Position numbers and translations under genes: made by a program. From Talpa occidentalis (Eukaryota; Chordata; Mammalia; Eulipotyphla; Talpidae), in the NCBI RefSeq assembly GCF_014898055.3, contig NW_026555331.1:108869194-108933193 (forward strand): 64,000 bases of DNA. The letters are read 5' to 3'. Each line of letters starts with the position of its first letter. Position 1 is the first letter of the stretch. Under the pieces are notes generated by a model. The model ran no database searches. It had not been told where the DNA came from and saw only the letters and a list, made by a program, of their open reading frames with translations. Of the stretch, positions 55,761-64,000 are shown in pieces.

Positions 55761-56440
55761 GTGTTAGAGAAAACAGGGAACACTTGTGCACAGTAAGTTG
55801 CTACAGGTCAGGGCCAAGGTTAATCCATGAATGAATGTTTTGAAATGATTTTTATTCTAGTAATGACTATAGATATCTGCAGGGGACAGACCCTGTGACC
55901 AATAGAGCAAATCTGGGGAGAATGACCTTATGTTTATCCCAGGATTTATAGTTCATGAAGACTTTTCTGAATTGGCTTAGATGTTTAAATACTGAAATAC
56001 TGACGTTTGCGCAGAGGGTGGGCAAGGGATCTCAGAAGTGTCTCAGGGACAGATGAGAAATGGGAGGGTATGAGTACCAGCGGTTAAACAGGCAGAGCTC
56101 AGCCCTCTCCCTTGGTCTTCAAACTGAACCACCTTTGTTTTCATGCCTTTTGGACACTGCACTAAAGTACAAATGACTTCAAAAGAAACAGTTCTTCAGG
56201 AAATGGTCTTCAGGGCTCCTTGCTAGGTAGGTGAGACAGCTATTAATTTTCTTGTCTTACTAGTGAGGAAACGGGTTCCCTGAGCTTCCCAGAATCCATT
56301 TAACCAGAGATGCTTCATTCTGCTCAGAACAGATCTGACATGGTCTGCAGAGCATACTTACAAGTCATGCAGTGAAAATCAACTCTTCTTTTGCACTAAG
56401 TGCAATCTCATTTTGACCTTTGAATACTAGACTCCAATTC
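55761..56440. other. Unassigned non-coding stretch
   Basis: A weak antisense MIR-like phrase (ttactagtgaggaaacggg) near 56260. Otherwise nothing recognised. Confidence 0.35.
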
Positions 56441-56443
56441 GAT

Positions 56444-56782
56444 TATAGGCATACCTCATTTTATTGCATTTTGTTTTATTATCCTTTACAGAGATTGAGT
56501 TCTTTATAAATTGAAGGCAACCCTTACATTGAGCAAGTCTTTCAGTGTCATTTTTCCAACAAAATGTACTAACTTGGTGTCTGTGTCACATAGAATTAAG
56601 GTATTTAAATTTTTTTCTAGAGATAATGTATTGCATACTTAATAGACTACAGTATCCTATAAACATAACTTTTACAAACACTGGGAAATCAAAACATGCA
56701 TGTGACTTATTTTATTGCAATATTTGCTTTATTATTATGTTCTGGAGCTGAAGCCTGCAATATCTCCAAGGTGTGTCTGCAT
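56444..56782 (+). mobile_element. Tigger-type MITE (Tc1/mariner)
   Basis: ataggcatacctcattttattgcatttt at the start and atatctccaaggtgtgtctgca at the end are inverted Tigger termini. The interior words ttgaaggcaacccttacattgagcaagtc, catttttccaacaaaatgt and taataaactac-like wording follow Tigger1/2-derived elements. The 68-codon frame inside is non-functional. Confidence 0.9.
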
Positions 56783-57340
56783 TTTTTTTTTAAAAGACCT
56801 CAGATGTGGCACTCAGCACCATCACTGTCCCTCTATATAATACTATGCCACCATGAAAGACATTCAAGATGATATACTAAGCACTGAACATAATTGAAAA
56901 ATAATCTTTTGCACAGATGATTTATTGTGTGAATGTGAGTGCATGTGTGTATGTGTGTGTGTATGTGTGCTAGGGAAGGGAGAGGACAGTGACTTCACTG
57001 AAATCAGTCCAAGTCTCATATAGAAATCTGCTTTGAAGAAGATGGGACTTATTTGAATACATGTACTTTTCTGGTATATTTTTTAGAAAAAAAAGTCACT
57101 TAATTTTACCATATTTAGATTTTGATAGATTTAATAAAGGCCTTTGAAATCACTGGAAAAAGGACAAAAAGGAAATGGAAAATACTCTGAGTCCATGGCA
57201 TGTAATCAACCAAAATATTAAAGTTGTGCGTTGCTAAGCTTTCAGACTTTTCTCTTGCTTTTGGAAAGGGATGGGTTTTCCTCTTGGCTGCTGAAGGTTT
57301 ACAGTAGTATTGAGGCTGGCTCTTACTGCAGCAAGGCCTC
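56783..57340. other. Unassigned, with a (TG)n tract
   Basis: Imperfect TG repeat at about 56932-56970 (gtgcatgtgtgtatgtgtgt). Nothing else recognised. Confidence 0.5.
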
Positions 57341-58165
57341 TGCCGTCTATTCGAGAAGCATTAGCAGCCAGAAGTAGCCAAGCAGTGGACTTGCTGGGTA
57401 TTTCCTAGAGAGAAAATCATGCTCATCTGTCTTTCCTTCCTTTGAAGTGTCCCTGGCGTGGTCTCCAAGTGGGGGGCTTTGCAAAGGAGGGGTAGCTGGG
57501 GGGAAGGAGGAACGTGAGACCAGGGAAATGTATCTGGCAGGCAAGCAGCCTCTCCTGGCCTCCAATCCCACGGCCCCGGCCGCACACACACAGACACATG
57601 CACATTAGCGGTCAGTGGAGCTGCAATATTCACAGCACATTTACTGGGGCTCAATTGATCGCTTCGAGCAAGAGATAGCTTCAGCAAGGATGTGGTGCGG
57701 CAGGACTGGTGCTTGGGGGCTTCCGCTCTCACACATCATCAAACCCCATTCTGAAATGGTTTGAATTAATGACACTTATTCAGACAGACAAAGTAGGTAA
57801 ATGGAAATATTAGACAAGGCTTTTCACCTACTTTGCTCAACATTTCCCGTTACCTTGAGTGCTGGAAACTCTCCATGGTCTTGCTCAGCCTGAACAGGAG
57901 CTGCATGAGCTCATACCCCGCAAGGCCGGAAGGGGACGTGTGTCTGCCCACGTGGGGAGGCTTAAGGCAGAGGAAGGCCCCTCTCTCAGGACAGATGGAC
58001 CCATGACAGTCCCTGTCCTCTACACCTGGAGTGGAGGTACCATTCCTCTCCTTGATTTCTACAGGCAAGTTTCTGGCAGTTGGCAGTAAACTGTTTGATC
58101 AAGGGGACCTTTGAAAAATTCATACAAAGTGGCCTTTGAGGAGGTGGCAGGGTTGCCAAGCAATA
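57341..58165. promoter_or_regulatory. Candidate conserved non-coding element C
   Basis: Repeat-free, GC-richer block with scattered CpGs (gtctattcgagaag, ttagcggtcag, gatcgcttcgagc, cccgcaaggccgga). Short frames on both strands, up to 123 codons, show no recognised domain. It could be a regulatory element or an unrecognised exon. I favour the former weakly because the frames on the two strands mirror each other in length and none has splice context. Confidence 0.28.
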
Positions 58166-58169
58166 TGGA

Positions 58170-58345
58170 GAGCGAACAGAGCAAAGGCTTCGGAGTCATC
58201 ACCCAGCCCTGTCTCTCACCCTGCCGTTTCCTGCCTGTGCAACTGAGCAGGCCACTTAAACACTGAGCTTTCGTTTCATCATCTGTCATCATGATTTTAT
58301 GTGAGCTCAAATGAGGTGAGCTGGGAAAACGCTTATCATGGTTAG
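58170..58345 (+). mobile_element. MIR relic
   Basis: gcaaaggcttcggagtcatc, then tgcctgtgcaactgagcaggccacttaaacactgagctttcgtttcatcatctgt and ctcaaatgaggtgagctggg are a sense MIR. Confidence 0.75.
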
Positions 58346-58840
58346 ACTCCTGTGAGCTCATGGTAGGTTTTTCCCTCCTGTTCTACTCTCTGCTTCCTTA
58401 CTGGATAACCTCAAGTCACAATCACATGGCCCTACAGGGACACCAAAGCCCTAACTCCTAAGCTGGACCTGGCAGGAGACATTCATTCGCAGGGCTTGCG
58501 TTTGACAGTGTGTGCAGCTATTCTTTAGCCAGGGAGGAGAAGACCTGAGGAGTGTTCAGTTACCCCCTACCACAGGGGAGGGAAGGTAGGCCCCAGTCTA
58601 GGCAGGTAGGGAGTTAGGTCTTAATACTACTGTCAAGGTCTCTTTATTTTAGAACAAAAGTGGCAGCCTCCCTGGGCTGATTGGGGGGTGGGCTGTGAAG
58701 AGGAGGAGAAGGCCTGCAAATGAGAGGGTGAATCTTATTTTGTCTGCTTCTGTCTGCTTATTCAATGTGCTCTGGGAAAATGCTCTAGGATTCTGTTTGG
58801 CCCTTCTCTTGCCTTTTTTTTTTTGTGTACACCAGGGAGC
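58346..58840. other. Unassigned non-coding stretch
   Basis: No gene or repeat recognised. Confidence 0.35.
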
Positions 58841-58844
58841 AAGG

Positions 58845-59050
58845 TAGAGCATGTCTGGAGTCAGACTCTTATCTTTCAATCCTAGATTGACTGTGTGATT
58901 TTGAGCAAGTTACTTAACCACTCTGTGCTTTGGTTTCCACATCTGCTAAATAGAGGTAGTAACAAAATATCTATCTCATAGGGTAGTTGTAAGGATTATA
59001 TGACAAGTCCTAAACTTAGTAAGTATTCAATACATGTTGACATCTTTTAT
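58845..59050 (+). mobile_element. MIR SINE relic, well preserved
   Basis: agtcagactcttatc, then gactgtgtgattttgagcaagttacttaaccactctgtgctttggtttccacatctgctaaatagagg, then tctcatagggtagttgtaaggattatatga and taagtattcaatacatgtt: nearly the entire MIR in sense. Confidence 0.9.
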
Positions 59051-59555
59051 TTGATACTTATCTATGACATAGTGCCCTTTATATTTCTAACATATATGAC
59101 TAAAATGCATTCAATGGATTTTACATGCAAATTGATGTTTGGGCTTCAGTACTCATTGTTGGGACAGTGAACAAACAATCTGCTAAGCCTGGGTTCCCCA
59201 AAACCCCCCTCTGTTCTCATGTTAACCTTTGGCCGACTTTTCTGAAGCTAAGCTATAAAACTCCTTTTATAGATTGAAGGATTTTTATTCTGAAAATAAT
59301 ATTTTCACTTTCCTTTCCAGAGGGGATTTACTCTAATGGGACAATCCAAGGTCTCTTTCAGATTACATGATTTTAGTGTAAATGTTCTAAGGGGAAAAGT
59401 GTATGGTAGATGAAAGAGCTCAGTCTGAGTTCTGTGTGTATAGTGAAGGTTTTCAAATGCAAATATTTGATAAAAAATATGTGGTTTTGTTTATTTACAT
59501 ATATCTATATATTAGAAATGTTAACTTGAACTGAACCGTTTAACATGCTTAATCC
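59051..59555. other. Unassigned AT-rich stretch
   Basis: No gene or repeat recognised. Confidence 0.35.
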
Positions 59556-59559
59556 GAGG

Positions 59560-59775
59560 CAGATGGAATGGTCAGTGAATTATTTTTGTAAACCACTTCT
59601 GTTGGCATTCAGAGCTTCCTTTCGCATTGATTCCATTCTGGCGGACCACTTGAAGTTTCACCAGAAAAGCTGGAGCCAGACTCCACTTCAATGACATATG
59701 TGTTCGTTCCCCTGAAATAAAACACAATTGCAAATTTCTTTAGCGCATATAACCATTTTTGTAACCAATTAGACC
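59560..59775. promoter_or_regulatory. Candidate conserved non-coding element D
   Basis: Repeat-free block with tctggcggacc, octamer-like attgcaaat, ctttagcgcatataacc and a homeodomain-like accaattag. CpGs are retained in AT-rich surroundings. Regulatory role is inferred only. Confidence 0.3.
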
Positions 59776-59892
59776 AGACAGGGTGCTGCAGAGAAACCCT
59801 GGACACAGCACTGCCTCCTAACAGATATTCATAAGGCCAGCCCCTTCACAAAGTGAACAATTGCCCAAATAATTATTTCCTGCTGTGGGCTC

Positions 59893-59913
59893 TTTTTTTT
59901 TTTTTTTTTTTTT
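59893..59913 (+). repeat. T21 homopolymer
   Basis: Uninterrupted T run. I found no duplicated flank that would make it the tail of an antisense retroposon. Confidence 0.95.
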
Positions 59914-60735
59914 AATGCTTTGTTTGTTAAATCCTATTTTCTTCCCTACTTTCCTGTTGACTGCAGCTAAATTGAATGTGGTCCAACCTATCTACAGTGG
60001 GTCAGCAAAACGCTGCTATGGTGGGGGGAAGGAGTTAACCCTGTGAGCACTGCCTTTCCCGTGAGCCCAGGACCCAATGTCTGGCTATCACTTCTGTGGA
60101 AAGCAGAGCAAGAGTAGAGAAAGGGCTGCACTGACTGGGGGAAAATGAATTAGAAATGGAATAGGTTGTATTAGGGTCATTATCATTTTTGGTAAAGAAA
60201 GTTCATGTCCCATTTCATAGTGCCACTTAGAACACAGAATTATAAGGTAAAGAAAAGAGTATGCGCTGATTAGTAAGTAAAAGGAAGGAGGCTGCCTTTG
60301 GCCAATGGCTTTCTCTAGAAACGTGGCATTTATTTGAAATGAAGGGAAGGTTATGAAATTTGGGATAATCAAAATTTGGGATAACCCCGTGTAGCAAATT
60401 TAACAGAAGGATCTGCGTTGGGGGGAGGGGGACTTTAATTCATATCACATCTTAGAGAGCTCTTGGTGGGAGTAGCCATCTTATTTGTGGTTTTCCACTG
60501 TTTGAAAACTTAGAGGTGTTGTGCTGTGAGATCAGACAGCCCGGTGTGTGGAGAGGGGGAGGCCCCAGGAAAGAAGACCAGCTGTGAGAAATATTCTGGC
60601 CAATATCAGCAAGTGTGATTTTGTCGGCACATGGAGGATCCTGTCCTCCACTGAGTGAAAACTGTCCCCTGTCAGTGAGAGTTTGTGGAACTTGTTGGAA
60701 GCCGAGATGGTGTCAGAGGCTATATTTGGCTGTCA
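59914..60735. other. Unassigned non-coding stretch
   Basis: No gene or repeat recognised. The 94-codon antisense frame near 60.1-60.37 kb has no family resemblance. Confidence 0.35.
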
Positions 60736-60739
60736 GTCC

Positions 60740-61320
60740 CGGAAATGTAGCTTATGCTCCTGCAGGTGGAATGTCTGGGTCAAAGCACTTTCCTGTTTGA
60801 TGGAGAGTCTCAAATTTCCCTTCTTAGATATTGCATGAAATTTTACTTCCACCTGCAATACATGAGACTACCTGTTCCCCCCATCTACCCCACAAAGAAC
60901 GTGTAATCAGACTTTTTCATTTTGCCAAACTATGTTGAAACAATGGTGTTTCAGTTTTGGGTTAGTGTGCATTTCACTTACGAGCAAGGGAAGCATCTGT
61001 TTATATGTTCAAGAGCCATATGTAATGTTTTTCCTGAATTTATGATCATATCCTTTGGTAATTTTCTATTGACTTGTTGGTCTTTTTCTGATGTATTTAT
61101 AAAAGTTCCTTCAAAATGTCTCACACATGTATAAAAATATTAACCCTTGATAGGTAAATTTGCAAATATTTTTCCAACTTGTCTAAATTTTCATTTTATT
61201 TGTAGCTTCATTTTGCTATGCAAGTTTTTAAAACCAATTCTTGTGGTAGGATTTATCAGTTCTTTTTTATGGTTTCTGGATGTTAAGTCATTGATAGAGA
61301 AGCTTTCATGTTCCACTCTG
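60740..61320 (-). mobile_element. Old LINE-1 3' region, antisense
   Basis: ggtggaatgtctgggtcaaagcac, then acttccacctgcaatacatgagactacctgttcc, then tattgacttgttggtctttttctgatg, aaatattaacccttgatagg and gcaaatatttttccaacttgtc follow the antisense LINE-1 3' order. Confidence 0.7.
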
Positions 61321-61389
61321 AATTGAAATAAAATAACTTTTCTATGTTTCTACAAAAATGTGAAGTGAAAGCTGAATATAAGTGAAATA

Positions 61390-62700
61390 AAGAATATTAA
61401 GAGACTCATAAGAGACTGTTTTGTTCGAGCATATGCAAATAATTTTGCCAGGAAATGGAAGTTTTCCAGGAAAATATAATCTCACAAAACTGACACCATA
61501 AAAGAAAGAAAATCCAAACTAATCAATTTCCACCAAAAAAAAAGAAAAGTTGTCAAGGATTACCAAGCCCAGATGGTTCTACAGGGAGATTCTACTACTT
61601 GTTTAAATAAAAAATAGTTCTATAACATAGGAGAAATATAGAACATAGAAAATGAAGGAAAATTTCCAATTTTGTTTAATAAAATGCATTCTAGTAGTAT
61701 TCAAACGCTGAAAAGACTACAACAATGTTAATCTTTCTTATTAATATTTATACTAAAATCCTAAATTAGATATTAGAAAATATGACTTTTAACAGTACAA
61801 TAAAATAATAACATATCTTATCTAAGTAAGGATCATCTAGGAATGCCAGAGTAATTCAATATTAAGAGATCTTTAAGTCAATTCATTTTATTAATCTAAG
61901 AAAAGTTTATTTTCATAGATGCTAAAAAATCGCTTGACACAATTCTATGTTCATTCTTGATACATGCTCAATAAATTAGTAACAGTTAGATACTTCATTG
62001 ACATTTATATTAAGCCCCATGCCACTACCATAATTAATGCTAAAAATATTCCCTCTAAGGTCAAGAATATTATATAGATATCACTGTATTTATGATTATT
62101 TTATTCTGAAAATACAAACTAATAGAAGAAAAAATTATAGCTACAAAAATTAGAAAAGAGGAAATGCAGCTTGCGCATTGCAAAAGATGTTATTATAAAT
62201 GTAGAATTCAGGAACATCACCTGCATAATAGTTGAAAATGAGAAAGTTCAGTAATTTATCAAGGTAAAAAGTTGATAAAGAGAAATAACTTTCCTATGAA
62301 ATAGTAATCATACAGAAAATGTAATGGAAAAATATTCCACGTTTAATAATTACAAAAGGGATAAAATACTCAGGAACAAACTATATGAGGTTAACAAAAA
62401 CTATCAAGAGAACTACACATCATACTCACACACTGAAATTGGTGGGAGACATACCAATTCTCAGATAGGAAAAAAAAAAACCATAAAAAGGGCAGTTTTC
62501 ACTAATCATACATTTGACATGATAACAACGAAAACTCACAGGACTTTTAAAAGTAGTGAAATAAAACTAACTTAAGAAATGGAAAATTATGAAAAAAATA
62601 GAGCAATGAGGGAGGTTTTCCTATTGATATTAAGTTATAATTAATCTGTGGTAGCTACAATGTGATACTGATACTTGAGTTGATAGATCAATAGACTAGC
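61390..62700 (+). pseudogene. Old LINE-1 ORF2 relic, sense
   Basis: AT-rich sense sequence following LINE-1 ORF2: agcccagatggttctacagggagattct, 'ctaaattagatattag', 'aggaatgccagagtaattcaatatt', 'tagatgctaaaaaatcgcttgaca', 'ataatagttgaaaatgag', 'atactcaggaacaaactatatgaggtta', 'gaactacacatcatactc' and 'gagacataccaattctcag'. These correspond to the reverse-transcriptase and downstream parts. Many frame breaks, no intact domain. Confidence 0.7.
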
Positions 62701-62739
62701 CTAAAAAATCCCTCAATATATGGGAATTTAATTAATGGT

Positions 62740-62925
62740 AAATTGTAAATATTTTGTCATGTCAGTAAATATACTTCTGATATTTTATTTTTAACAGTTG
62801 CGTAGTATTCCACTTAAAATATTTTAATTTGTTTAACTAAAGTGCTATTTCTAGGCATTATAAACTGTTCCCAATTTTTCACTTTTATAAGGAAAGCTAA
62901 AATGATTGTTTAGCAGTGTGGTGGG
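62740..62925 (-). mobile_element. LINE-1 3'-type fragment, antisense
   Basis: cagttgcgtagtattccacttaaaat, then tttaactaaagtgctatttctaggcattataaactgttcccaatttttc resembles antisense LINE-1 3' wording. Confidence 0.4.
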
Positions 62926-62992
62926 GATGATTTGCCAGAAGAGTATGGCAAAACTGTCAAAACTAAAGGTCAGCTATTATATGAGATTCCTT

Positions 62993-63415
62993 GGCTGCTA
63001 TAATTTTAACATAAAGTTGGTGAATTAGGACAATAAAAATGTATTTTTTCACAGCTCTGGAGGCCAGAAGTACAAAATCAGTATCACTGGTCTGAAGTCA
63101 AGGCATTAGCAGGGCCTCACTCTCTCTGGAGACTGTAGTTTCTTTTTCTCTTCCAGTTTCCAGTGGCTTCTAGTGATCATCTTGTGACTTATTGCAATAT
63201 CCCAATGGCTACCTCTCTGTGGGCACACTGAATTCTCCTCCGTGGTCAATTTTCCCTCATTTCCCTCTTAAAAGAGTACTTAGACTTGTGTTCAGGGACC
63301 GACTGGATAATCCATCTCATCTCAAAATCCTTAGTCACAGCTGCAAAAATCCCTTTTCTTTCCCCATATAAGGTAGTTTTCACAGGTTCCACAATTTGGA
63401 AGTCTACTTTTTTGG
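62993..63415 (-). mobile_element. MaLR/MLT1-like LTR, antisense
   Basis: ttggctgctataattttaac, then ttttttcacagctctggaggccagaagtac, agtcaaggcattagcagggcc, gacttgtgttcaggg and tggataatccatctcatctc are the antisense order of MaLR LTRs. Diverged, with no viral genes. Confidence 0.8.
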
Positions 63416-64000
63416 TGGAAGAAAAGGGAAGTGGGCATTTTTTCAGCTAGCTATTCATGTTTTTGGAAACTTGCAGATTGTTCCAACCCTGAAGGAATAT
63501 TCAGCAGTGTTAATTACTATGCAGATTCTAGACTTGCCAAATTACTGGGCTCCTTCTTACTCCATCTTCCCTCTCTTTCCTCCCAACATCATTGTGGTAA
63601 GTCTCCCCAGTTTCTACTCGCCTAGGGTGCAGGGCAACTGATGACTCCCCTGCTCATGCCCTGAAGAGGATTTTTTCAAAGATTCATCAAAATGTCACGT
63701 TTTCTCTTCCCTTTAGAGGATTTCTCTTTGGTGTTGGAGAACTTTTTCCTCTCAGGTCAGTTGATATGTGGCTATTCATTTTAAAATCACCACTTCATTC
63801 AATATTCCATTCTAATGGTTCTTCCTTTGTTCTCTTGCAGTCTCTAGCTAAACAATGGTCTTATCTGCAGTGATAATAGTACTTGTCTCTCCCTTTCCCA
63901 ATGCTTATACTTCAGATCTTGGCAATTACAACTGAAAGGAAAAAAAAAAAAAACTTTTTGTAAATCTTGTGCTTCCTCCACATCCCGAACCAACGCCCCC
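63416..64000. other. Unassigned, with A-rich tract near the end
   Basis: No gene or firm repeat. An A run lies at about 63940-63953. The 81-codon plus-strand frame at 63.4-63.64 kb shows no domain. Confidence 0.35.

Noticed and set aside
59893..59913. Tail of an antisense retroposon
   Set aside because: No duplicated flank and no recognisable element next to the T run.

Overview
This window looks like non-coding nuclear DNA from a mammal. It is AT-rich and contains interspersed LINE-1, LINE-2, MIR, hAT and Tigger MITEs and MaLR-type LTRs. No open frame resembles a conserved protein-coding exon. The longest open frames are short and are explained by repeats, low-complexity tracts or chance. 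I found no tRNA, rRNA, CRISPR or prokaryotic-type feature.

The best clue to the organism is a tRNA-derived SINE present in nine copies. Its head (gggcctccctggtggc, then A and B boxes) is that of the cetartiodactyl CHR family, but the body is unlike the whale CHR consensus I know. The SINEs expected in bulk elsewhere are absent: Bov-tA/BovB (ruminants), PRE-1 (pigs), vic-1 (camels), ERE (horses) and whale CHR-1/2 bodies. By exclusion a hippopotamus-like cetartiodactyl fits best. This is inference, not proof.

Layout. 1-4.9 kb: SINE copy 1, old LINE-1, one MIR. 4.9-7.3 kb: antisense LINE-1 with a nested SINE and a nested LINE-1 3' end, then SINE copy 3. 7.3-13.1 kb: LINE-2 traces, SINE copies 4 and 5. 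13.7-19.6 kb: several antisense LINE-1 relics. 20-25.5 kb: hAT MITEs, MIRs, a duplicated MIR segment, a minisatellite. 28.8-37 kb: one MaLR LTR, SINE copies 6-9 and a small unidentified retroposon with perfect target-site duplications. 39.5-42.8 kb: a long LINE-2 split by a LINE-1, then a MaLR LTR and a 27-bp palindrome. 45-47.3 kb: a MaLR LTR and a second, different LTR-like element. 49-54 kb: repeat-free blocks that may be conserved non-coding DNA, a decayed C2H2 zinc-finger relic and a 1.3-kb element bounded by inverted TGTAGGGCCT. 54.7-64 kb: a GC-rich hairpin with a hexamer tract, two antisense LTRs, a Tigger MITE, MIRs and LINE-1 relics.

No genes work together here. The window is best read as a gene desert or a large intron. 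Repeat family names come from recalled consensus patterns, and boundaries without target-site duplications are approximate (tens of bases).
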